Origin: Ecdyonurus torrentis
Taxonomy: Eukaryota > Arthropoda > Insecta > Ephemeroptera > Heptageniidae
Assembly: GCA_949318235.1 (NCBI GenBank)
Contig: OX439128.1
Location: 53,966,246-54,030,245, forward strand
Direction: 5' to 3'
DNA: 64,000 nucleotides
Shown here: positions 27,772-39,400 of the stretch, in pieces
Layout of the letters: every line of letters begins with the position of its first letter
Position numbering within the stretch: the stretch's first letter is position 1
Position numbers and translations under genes: made by a program
Notes under the pieces: generated by a model
The model's input: the letters and a program-made list of their open reading frames with translations, nothing else
Told to the model about the DNA's origin: nothing
Databases searched by the model: none

Positions 27772-28239
27772 TTTTATCGCTAATGAGTTTTTTTAAGTTT
27801 TTTTTAGTACTTAATTTGAACGTTAAGTTAATACTGAATGTAAAAATAATTAACTTTGAAAATTTATTATTATTATTTGTTATAAGCTCATATTTATACA
27901 AAATATAGTTTCACAATGATCATTACACAACTGCTTCCAGCTTCCAGTTAACTGAATTGCTACATCGTGCACGCACAGGCAACATGTATAGTTCAAAAAC
28001 CAAACATCAAACGAACAAACAAGTATGAAATAAAAATAAATAAATGCAGCTTAGTTGTTCCCTCATCTCATCTAAACATCAAATGTTATCAACATTGGTT
28101 GTTAAATTTTATATTACATTTCAGAACACAAACATTATTTATTATTTGATTTGTTTTTAGCAAATGAATGATAAAGCACGCAAGCGTTGATAAGTTTATT
28201 TTTACTCCAGGTCAATTATTATTGCTGTAATATAAAGTA

Positions 28240-28350
28240 TATAAATGTACTAATATACTATTATATACTAATATGTACTAGTAATATAAAGTATATATGT
28301 ACTAGTAATATAAAGTATATATGTACTAGTAATATAAAGTATATATGTAC
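28240..28350. repeat. 24-bp tandem repeat
   Basis: About four copies of TAATATAAAGTATATATGTA followed by CTAG. Confidence 0.85.
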
Positions 28351-28479
28351 TATAATTTGACCTATAATATATATATAATAATATAATAAGTCTCGAAAAA
28401 AGAACACAGAATTTTTTTTAGGCATTTCTATTATTTTTTTTATTGCGTTAAAGGCATAGAAAACATGAGACATGTTCTT

Positions 28480-28740
28480 TAAGAGACATAAAAATTAGAT
28501 CTACAAAACTGAGGATAATTTTTACCAGCCCCACGCGAGCGAGAGCGTGAAAAAACTGTAAAATATGCAATTTGAGTGACTATTCATGTTTATGACGTCA
28601 GAAACATGCAAAAATTAGTATGAAAATGTTGTGCGGGTTGCATAAATCTAAACTTTCTGATCACTGCTACGGAGCTACAGTTGTATGGTATCTTCAAAAA
28701 TATAAAAAAATTGTGGGGTCACCATGCTAGATTTTAAATT
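28480..28740. mobile_element. Half copy of the P4 foldback MITE
   Basis: Matches one arm of 32238-32806: GAGAGCGTGAAAAAACTG, TTTATGACGTCAGAAACATG, TTGTGCGGGTTGCATAAATC, ACTGCTACGGAGCTACAGTT. Another half copy is at 55970-56310. Confidence 0.65.
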
Positions 28741-29224
28741 ACGATTTTTTTAAGTTTTAGTCCCATAAGAGCCCATGTTAATTTCAATAATTATTTTCTC
28801 TCTTATCTGATGGTCACGGGTTCTGAAAATGTTATCATAGGTAGCTGTTACTGTTAACTTTCAATTGGCATCATAAGGATTGTCAGTTTTTTTATTAAAA
28901 TATTGAGATACAAACCATCTGAATACAAGACTTAAATTTACAAGTGTAATTCAATCAATATAACCAGAGTTCCAAGCAAAGTTTTCTAACATAGGTAAAA
29001 TTAACATTAGAAATAATATCAAGAAATTCAACCCTTTTTTTATCACTTAAATTTATTTATTATAAAAAGTAGAAAAACATATTTTATAGCACACAAGTAA
29101 TTTCATGGTTTTTGTCCTCCAAAACACACAAAAAAAAAGACGATCACCCAATGCTTTTTAAATGGAAGTGCGCATTTTTTAGAGCAAAGGGGACCAAAGT
29201 TTATGAAAATCATAAAAATATTTT

Positions 29225-29400
29225 ATATGCATGGGCAAATAATAATTAATTTATGCTGTTTTTATGGCACTATAGCATAAATTATGCTAAATTAGAATAA
29301 TATAAATAATTATGCTGTACAATTATGCTATGTAACATAGTTATTATGCAGTATAGCATAAATTATGCTGGAAATGAGCTAGCATAATTATTACTTAGTT
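29225..29400. repeat. AT-rich short-palindrome cluster
   Basis: GCATAAATTATGC-type palindromes in both orientations; same family as 15410-15725 and 23370-23690. Confidence 0.55.
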
Positions 29401-29509
29401 TTTTTTTTGTATGTATGTAATAAGTTTAATTTTATTGTCATAGATTTTTTTTTTTTTAATTCTGTGTTTACATATTTCATGTATAATATTTTATTTTATT
29501 TTTATTACA

Positions 29510-29890
29510 TGTTAAGAGAGAGGGAGAGAGAGAGGGAGAGGGAAAGTGAGGAGAGAAAGAGGCAGAGTGAGTGAGAGAGAGAGAGAGTGAGAGAGACAGA
29601 CAGAGAGAGAGGGAAAGCGAGAAGAGAAAGAGGCAGAGAGAAATGCTGTTCGTAAACCCTGTTCTCTGCTCCTAAAATGACGATCGCCTTTGGTTATTTA
29701 AATGGAATGCGCATTTTTTGGTGCAAGAAAACAGGGTTTATGAACAACACTAATGAGAGAGAGAAAGCGAGAGGGAGAGGCAGAGAGACACACACACAGA
29801 GGGAGAGAGAAAGAAACGGAGCAAAAGCGAGAGGGAGAAAGAGAGACAGGCACACACAGAGGGAGAGAGACAGGGAACAAAGAGGGAGAC
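29510..29890. repeat. GA-rich purine tract
   Basis: Irregular GAGA/GGGAGA repeats split by about 110 bp (29641-29750) holding an inverted pair, GTAAACCCTGTTCTCTGCTC and AAACAGGGTTTATGAA. Confidence 0.85.
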
Positions 29891-30299
29891 ACAATTAACT
29901 TGTAGTATACAATACAGTGGACAGTGTATTATTGTATCAAGTTAGCATATTGCCCCTCCCACATATCTTAGGTGTATTAGCTTAGTAACTACAGTTATTA
30001 ATTACATTGACTTGTTCTACGACGAGGTCACATAGTGTCAGTATCATCGTGTGGAACAAAATCACACAAATAATAGAAATAAATAAAAAATTTACGATAT
30101 TTTTTTTCACAGACTGCTGAAACATTTTAGTATTTTTTATATCGTAACATAGTACGTAAATTAAAAAGTAGGAATGGAATACATAAATATTAATTGTTAT
30201 AAAATGTATCTTCATTTTATAATGGTTGATAGAGATTTATATACAAACTAAAGACATAATTGTATTAAGATTTGTCATAGGAATGTTGCTATGCACTTA

Positions 30300-30515
30300 A
30301 ATAATATTTTGATAAAATAAAAAGTATTATTTTTATTGATTTCAGATCAATTTATTGATTCAGAATTGAAAAAAAAAAATTTTTACTGTAAATATTTCTT
30401 TAAAAATACTGCAAAAAAAAAATAATAATAATAATTAAAAAAAAAAATTATGCCAGTTATTTTTCAGATTAATTTACTATTGATTTCAGATCAATTTATT
30501 GATTCTGATATAAAT

Positions 30516-30546
<31 letters not shown>

Positions 30547-30846
30547 ACTGTCAATGTTTTTTTAAAAAATACTGCAAAGAAAAAAATGAAATGAAAATAA
30601 AGTTGCCAGTTGTTATTTAATTGATTTCAGCTCAATTTACTATTGATTCTGAATGTTGATTTTGACATGGAAATATTTATTTAAATTTTACTGCTAATGT
30701 ATTTCTTTAAAAACACTGAGAACAAAAAATCGACTACTCATAAGGTTCAAATACATTAAAAGCATTGTTTACGGGATATCCCATAAAAAAAATAATAAGA
30801 TTACAATACTGTATACAGTACATACCATCATAAGTCCTTCTTTTGC

Positions 30847-30885
<39 letters not shown>

Positions 30886-30940
30886 ATTGAGGTTGAAATA
30901 TACTATGAATATCTTCTGTCAAATATTACATCATAAATAT

Positions 30941-30976
<36 letters not shown>
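30300..30976. repeat. Homopolymer-rich region with repeated GATTTCAGATCAATTTA
   Basis: Three diverged copies of ATTGATTTCAGATCAATTTA (about 30335, 30480, 30620) with poly-A/T tracts, then two long poly-A runs (30850-30883 and 30945-30975) downstream of SNAPC1. Confidence 0.7.
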
Positions 30977-30977
<1 letters not shown>

Positions 30978-31020
30978 TTCCCCCTCCATGGCAAGTCACA
31001 TTGAGCGTAGTGCCAGCTGA

Positions 31021-31303
31021 CTAGATGTGAGGCATATCTAATGTGACACTGCTGCTGTTGGAGTCTCCAGGACTGAGGACTGCGTCAACATCAACTACGT
31101 CAACAATGTCAACACAAGACTAGATGTGAGGCATATCTAATGTGACACTGCTGCTGTTGGAATCTCCAGGACTGAGGACTGCGTCAACATCAACTACGTC
31201 AACAACGTCAACACAAGACTAGATGTGAGGCATATCTAATGTGACACTGCTGCTGTTGGAGTCTCCAGGACTGAGGACTGCGTCAACATCAACTACGTCA
31301 ACA
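31021..31303. repeat. SNAPC1: 99-bp tandem repeat spanning the SNAPC1 stop codon
   Basis: Copies start at 31021, 31120 and 31219 with CTAGATGTGAGGCATATCTA. The period is exactly 99 bp (33 codons). The third copy contains the real stop (31219-31221) and the last roughly 28 codons of SNAPC1; the other two lie just downstream in the 3' UTR and keep the frame. Confidence 0.93.
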
Positions 31304-31475
31304 CTGCTAGCTTGTTGTTGTTGTTCTTCTCCCAGACTGAGGTTACTTAACGTACCAGAGATATCTTGATCTTGCTCCTGGTCTTGCTCTTCTCCTCCTA
31401 AAACATATGACATTTATTTAATATTATCACCTTTTGTGTTATGTATGCTTTAATGTTGATTTAATTATTATTAAG

Positions 31476-31531
<56 letters not shown>

Positions 31532-33160
31532 TAGCTCTTTGCATTGGAAAATTAATTATTTGACGTAAAACTTCATGTTAAATCCCTTGTCAACTTACTT
31601 TTTTACCATTTAGAATACTAGATTGATAATTACCATACCTTATTATCCATGAATTAGACACCAACACATTGATTTTATATTTATTTTCATTTAATCTCAT
31701 TTTAGCGGTTATTTAATGCATCTGACGTCACAATGTACCGATGGGGCCGTGATAGGGGTAAAGAACTTGAGGGAGGGACTTAAATTTATGACGTGACCAG
31801 AGCGGTGACTGTGATTGGCGGCGGTACATTATGACGTCAGATATGTGAAATAACTGTCAAAATAAAAATAAATACAAAATCAACGTGTTGGTGTCTAATT
31901 CATGGATAATAAGGTATGGTAATTATCAATCTAGTATTCTAAATTTTAAAAAAAAAGTTGACACGTGCTTTGAACTGGCAAAATGTGCTGTTTTCCTATG
32001 TTATTGAGTGCTCCAACATGGCGTCGACTTCAAGATGACTGCAAACACCCTGTATATTTAAGTACGTAGACCTACCCTCTGTGATGACGTACGAAGCCTC
32101 GTCCCCGCTGTGTTCACTTAACCCCAAGCGCTCTCTCTCGGCACGTTCCTTCTCTTCCTCCTGCAAAATATAAAACAAAACAGTGTCACTCAAAGTACGT
32201 ACACTACTGGATAATGTAAACTTTACATCAAAACTTCCTTAAAGGAATATACCAGAGAAAAACATAAGCATTTATATCACACAACACTTGATGTACGTAA
32301 ATAACGTTAGTTTGTCTCAAAACCCAACAGTAGCTCCGTAGCAGTGATCAGAAAATTTCAATTTATGCAACCCGCACAACATTTTCATATTAATTTTTGC
32401 ATGTTTCTGACGTCATAAACATGAACAGTCACTCAAATTGCATACTTTACAGTTTTTTCACGTTCTCTCGTGAGGCTACATTAACATTCTGGTAAAAATT
32501 ATCATCAGTTTTGAAGATCCCAATTTGTGATTATACATTAAAGAACATGTGTTGTTTTATGTGGTCTAAGGCTTTAATAGAGCCCCACGAGAGAGCATGA
32601 AAATACTGTTAAGTATGCAATTGGACATGTTTATCAGAAACATGCCAAAAATTAGAAAAGAAAAATGTTGTGTGGGTTGCATAAATCGACATTTTGTGAT
32701 CACTGCTACAGTTGGGTTTTGAGACAAACTAAAGTATTTATGTAAGTATCATCAAGTGTTTTGTGATATAAATGCTTATGTTTTTCTCTGGTCTATTGCT
32801 TTAACTAAATGATAATCAGTACCTCTTGCTCCTCCAGCTGCCTCTGGATATTGGCCCTGTACTGGCCATGCTTTTCAATGGCCTCTTTAGCAAACTGGAC
32901 CCCCTTGGCGAGGTACTCTAACGAGGGCTTGTGACGCTTCTCTCTGCCTCGAGCAAATCTGCGAGGACGAGCGCCAGCCATGAAGTTGTGCATCGGGTCA
33001 TTGTGCAGAGTGCGGCTGCTCTTGGAGTGGAAGTGGTAGTTGCTGTGGAGTATATTGAAATTTGAAATACGGGGAATACAAGCAAGCAAATAAATAAGAG
33101 CGGAAGAGAAAGAGAGAGAGAGAAAGAGAGAGAGAGACAGACAGGAAGAGACAGACAGAC

Positions 33161-33257
<97 letters not shown>

Positions 33258-33264
33258 GGCAGGC

Positions 33265-33341
<77 letters not shown>

Positions 33342-34694
33342 GGCAGGCAGACAGACAACGCCCTAACAGCCTGGCATGACAACATATAAAAACTGTTGAA
33401 TTGTTTGTAATTTAGTATCATGTAATCTATGATGACATAAATTACATAATTTATGCTACAAAACCAATTACCAGCTCCCTGAATTAGACTCCTGAGTTTC
33501 TATGTAATTGCCATATCTAAAAGGCGTTCCCTTATTGTTTGTACTCCAAATTTCTGCAACAACAATTGAAAATAAAGAAATTTTATATTTGGTGCCACCG
33601 TCTCGGGAAACATCATTTGGCCAAGACAGTAGTGCTACTGTTACATTTATTTATTGTTGTGGGGGAAATTTGAGCTACAAACATTAAGGTCAATTTAAGG
33701 AAAAAAACCATCGCGGTTAGGATCAATGATAAAGAAAAGGATAGAAAAACCAGCAAGGGCCTTACCACAGTAGAAGTTCTATGGAGAGGTCGAAGTCTTG
33801 CATGGCACAGTATAATGTTATAAAAGTTTCTTTATAACTTGAGAGCTTTCGTCATATGATAATGACATTATCAATCAAAAGAGAAAATTACTTGAGCACA
33901 TCACTGAGCAGTGTCTTGTCTTGTACTGCCGTGTTATGCTCTTGCTGGTTTGGAGTTGGTGGAGAGGGGTGGGGGTGGAGTAGGGAATCTGGGAAGGAGT
34001 GTGAATGAGTGAGGGAAGGAGTGAGTGAGGGAAAAGGTGGGGAGGGGAGCGGGAATAGGGTATATTTTTGAAATATGTTAGCGAATATTAAGTCCAGGCA
34101 GCCCTTGGGCTTTTCTGGATCTTAATATATGTTGATATGCTAATTCATATTGTCGTAATGTCGCATAGTTGGCTGGGCCCGGACATGCGACATTACGACA
34201 ATATGAATTAGCATATCAACATATATTAAGATCCAGAAAAGCCCAAGGGCTGCCTGGACTTAATATTCGCAAACATATTTCAAAAATATACCCTATTCCC
34301 GCTCCCCTCCCCACCTTTTCCCTCACTCATTCACACTCCTTCCCAGATTCCCTACTCCACCCCCACCCCTCTCCACCAACTCCAAACCAGCAAGAGCATA
34401 ACACGGCAGTACAAGACAAGACACTGCTCAGTGATGTGCTCAAGTAATTTTCTCTTTTGATTGATAATGTCATTAATATATGACGAAAGCTCTCAAGTTA
34501 TAAAGAAACTTTTATAACATTATACTGTGCCATGCAAGACCTCGACCTCTCCATAGAACTTCTACTGTGGTAAGGCCCTTGCTGGTTTTTCTATCCTTTT
34601 CTTTATCATTGATACAAACATTAAGGGATTGCTTTATCAACAAGAGCTTTCTATCTTGTATGTTTATCCTTGCCCTGAATAAACCTCGCATCTC

Positions 34695-34775
<81 letters not shown>

Positions 34776-36467
34776 CCACCCACCCACACGCAACTTACTC
34801 GTCTCCCTGTATAAATCTCATCTCCTTCCTCTGCCTGAAGTTCTTGACCATGTGATATCCTCTCTCTCTACGACGACGCTTAGCTCTGGGGACGTCACCC
34901 GAGGGTTCATCGTCCTCAGTCGACCACGCAGACTCCACGTCAGGGTCAGCTACTGAGCGATGTTTGAGAGCAAACCGACGTTCACCTATATCAACAGTCA
35001 TAGTTATATGTATAGTCGGCCATGTTTGTGGTGCCTTATATATTGGTAACATAGGAGAAACATCATTTTACCTCATTTGTCACAAAAATAAAAGTAAGTT
35101 TTTATAATATGTTAAAAATAACGTACGGTATGTAACCAAATAAATGATTGTGAGTAATGATTTTCTCATAAAATAAATCGATCTTGTTGTGAAAAAAAGG
35201 GCCTATCTCGTTTTTTGTCAGTGGAAGCAAAAGGCCTATCTTGTTCCCGAACGTTATGGAGATGGCGCTCGAGATAGACCTTTTGCTTCCACTGACAAAA
35301 TACGAGATAGGCATTTTTTTCGCAACAAGATCTAAATGCAAATTTATGGTTTTTAAAGCTAATTTTTTATATTTTTATTGTCTAATATGCTAATTTATTT
35401 TTAAATCATGAGCTAAAAAATAATAAAAAAAATTTAAAAATCATTTACTAATTGCAAAAAAAAAAAAAAAAATATAATAATAATAATAAATAAATAAATG
35501 TTTTATTTATAATTTATTTAGGTATATGCTATTATTTATAATGAATGGATTTAATATTTGATTAATCTACACATCTCATCTGCTTTTAATTTTAAGCTTT
35601 TGTAAATAATATTCTTTCATTTTTATTTTATTCGGCCCTGTTACTTGCCAATGTCAATAAGAGCACGTACTAAATTAATTAAACTATATGCCTAAGCGCA
35701 TAATATTTATTCTATCTCTCCTACTCTATCATCTTTTTGCTTTTCCTACCCCAGTGTCAACATATAAAGCGATGTAACTAGCGTGAATCACAATACTGTG
35801 CAGTCGGTAGGCGTAGTGCTCTCGCGATCTTTCTAGAGTTGGGGAACTCTGGGAAGTGAGGGAGGACACATATTGCTTGCTGGCTGCCTGTCTTACACCC
35901 CTCTTAAACACGATTTTATATTACAGTGTGAGGATGAGAGGTTTTAAACAGCAAGCCGAGTTTGCGTGCGCGATTTTAACCAATCAGCGCGTGCAGCTGC
36001 GGGGGCATCGCGTATAAAAACGCGACTGCCACTTGCTTCCTCAGCTCAGTCAGTTAGCAGATGTGGTGTGAGCCATCTCTAGCTGTACAGAGCTCTCTGC
36101 CGAGCCTTACTGATGAGTCCTAGGTAAAGGACGAAACCGGTCTAAGGAAAAGAATAAGTCTGATGCTGTTTTATAATGTGCCTTTGATGTAGTGTGAGAA
36201 CGTGAGATGCTAGGCACATCGTATTTTATTTTGACACTATACCTCCATCCCTTTAACGTCTACTATTTAACTAGCTCAAGCTAGAATATTTGATCCCTAG
36301 TCCCACTTTACTATTTAAATTAGAGAATTTTCGCGTTTTATTAATTTTCAATTCAACGTGCTCTAATCTCTACCCACTATTTTCTAAATATTTTTTTAAA
36401 CTTATTAATACTAACCGCGATGTTTTTTTTTCCTAATACGCATAATCTACACATCTGATTTTTTTTG

Positions 36468-36498
<31 letters not shown>

Positions 36499-39400
36499 AT
36501 CATAAATTCTAAAGTAATTATATAATATGTGTCCCTGAAATAGTCTAAAGCCGTAGAATCTATATAGTTTTTTTTTTCCTTTTAATTTCATTTTAAGGAA
36601 AAAGATATATATAAAAAAAAAAAAGTTTAAGCCGGTTTAAACCACCAGCTAGAATAAAACTAATAAAAGGCGGCTTTTTGTGAACCCTGAATGATATACG
36701 TATTTACCTATGTTAGCTGCAGAGCCCTCAGCTGTAGGGTCACTACTGATAGGTACTGCAGAGGTCGAGGGCTCGTTGTCCTGATCTAAGGCTCTTCTCA
36801 AGCACATGCTACGTAACTTCTGTCCAAGGTCTTTAGACGCAATATCAGCCAGGCCTGACGCCAGCTCTGGAGCACATTCTGAAAACATAAGTGACTTCAA
36901 TATGGTGTGCTCATATAAGCACAATTATTAAAAGCCCACAGACACCCTGGCTCTTTAGAACCTGCTAGGTACATAAACAATTTCACAAGTTGTTAAGATC
37001 TGATACGACAATTCCTTCTAATTTAAATATTAAATTAAAGTTCAATTAATGTTTGGCCAAGCAACGATCAGCTGACTTTTATACTTTGATTCATGTAAGT
37101 TTTTAGCTTTAAATCCCTTGTCCACTTACTTTTTTATCATTCAGAATACTAGATTGACAATTACCATACCTTAATATCCATGAATTAGACACCAACACCT
37201 TGATTTTGTATTTATTTTCATTTATTTTCCTCTTTTACTGTTATATCATGTATCTGACGTCACAATGTACCGCCACCAATCACAGTCACCGCTCTGGTCA
37301 CATGATAAATTTAAGCCCCTCCCTCAAGTTCTTTACCCCTATCACGGCTCCATCGGTACATTGTGACGTCAGATACGTGATATAACAGTCAAAAAGAAAA
37401 TAAATACAAAATCAACGTGGTGGTGCCTAATTCATGGATAGTAAGGTATGGTAATTATCAATCTAGTATTCTAAATGTTAAAAAGGAGCTTGACAAGGGA
37501 TTTAAGGCAGTAAGGTACCAATCTTATATCTCGAAAACTAGAAGTGTTTTGGGTCTAAATTTGGTGTCATTGTGTAGCTAAGCGATAAAAATTAAATAAT
37601 GCGTTGCTACCAACTTTCTCTTCACTGCTGCCTATAGCGGCAGTATAGGGTGTAAGCGGATGACGTCATATTTATTGCGCTTGGAGCTTGGAGGCCATAC
37701 TGGAGTAGTGAATAACATTGCTCAGCATAGGACAAACTTGTTTAAGGCAATTTTCTTGGGGAAATTGGTTAAGTTTTTGCTAATTGTTATTTTTCTCACA
37801 TACTTGTGATATTAATTCAACATATTTACAACATCAATGCTCTCAAAAATATTGCATAGTGGTTTTAAACTGGCAAAATGATTTTTCTTCCTATGTTACC
37901 CATGTTATTGAGTTATCCAACATGGCGTTGACTTTGACGTGAATGCATACACACTATATAGCAATGCTCTATCATTATTATATACATCAGTGTTAAATAC
38001 TAATACTAATACTGACTCAAGAGCTGCTTCTTGGTGTGCTCGTACTTGGTCTCCACCTTGCTGATGTTGTCAAAGAAACCCTGGCTGATCATTCTCTCCA
38101 GAGCACCAGAGGCTGTTGACCCTGACGACAGCACGGACAGTCCAACTGAATTGTCCGTCCTACGTGTACGTCTGTCCAGGTTTACCTGAAATATTCACAT
38201 TAACTTTAACTACACAACATTGCTCAATATAGCACCCCCCCCCCCCCCCCTTATATTACAAAATTGTCTGTCCTACATGTCGTCTGTCCAGGTTTACCTG
38301 AAATATTCACACAAACTTTAACTTCCTAATCCTGCTGAATGTTGCCCCCCCCCCTCCCCTTAATATTACAAAATTCACATGAATGAACTACCTCATATTT
38401 AGAACAATGCTGAATATAGCCCTTCTTTTTTTTTTAATACAAAAATTTCAAATATTGATGTCGTATCTCTTTTTGTGGTACAGTAAACAAAATGATGGAT
38501 CTTGTATCTCTAGCTTACATTGAGGATTTGACACACAACTGGAAAAATTGAAATATCTAGAAATTGACGTGATTACTTTTTTTGTTTTTAATTTTTAAGA
38601 CGGTTAAATAAAAAAAAAAAAATTGAATTTGTCATTCCAATCTAGATACTATTATGGATAAAATTTTCATACGGTACCTATATTTATTTTATTATTATTT
38701 TTTTTTTTTTTGGTCAAGCAAAATGTGTATGTCAGTTTTAAGAAAACTGGGTACCAACCTTATATCTCAAAAACTAGAAGTGTTTTGTGTCTAAATTTGG
38801 TGTCATTTTGTAGCTAAGGGTCACATCTAGCCGTGAAAAAAATTTCAAGATATTTGACCATTCCATTTCATTTTTTTGTTTGTTTGTTTAAATTAACATT
38901 AGGCCTTAATTATGGGCTTAAAATTTCAAAAAAATTATATAAAATTAATTTGCATAGTGACCCCCCAAAATTTTTATATACAGTACATTTGAAATTGTCT
39001 CAAGCTGAAAGTATCATTGTGCAAAATTTCAAATATTTTTGATACAGTAATAAAAGTTTGAGTCTAATGGCCGACGTCGGTACCCTACTTCCTTAAGTAT
39101 CATTCACATGGAGTGAAAACTTAACGTCCGTTGACGGACGTCAACGGGTAAACAAAGTTGAAAAAGTATTGTTGCAACTTGTTTATAATGTAACAAAACG
39201 AACCTTTTACATGGTTTTAAAACTGACGGATACCGACGGATACTGACGGGCAAAGATGGCAACACCCAGCTTTTCTATCCGTTGCTATCCGTCAAAATGA
39301 CGGGTACTGACGGGTAGCGACGGGTGCATGTGAACGGTTGCATTTGTTTACATAAGCGCAGCTCCATCCGTCAGTATCCCTCAACTATAATGCATGTGAA

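Larger units (their letters stand above)
19870..31018. other. Gene-free transposon-rich interval
   Basis: About 11 kb upstream of the ABCH start and beyond the SNAPC1 stop. It holds the elements listed individually below and short degenerate pieces of other families; I found no host exon with splice sites and conserved protein similarity. A frame at 20606-20788 (ends RFKKWLKNLSV) could be a remnant of a retroelement C-terminus but is too weak to call. Confidence 0.6.

Noticed and set aside
27326..27908. Thr-Asp-Arg-Gln and Cys-Leu-Ser-Val repeat frames
   Set aside because: (TCTG)n microsatellite; only the minus-strand end near 27326-27470 looks like a LINE remnant.
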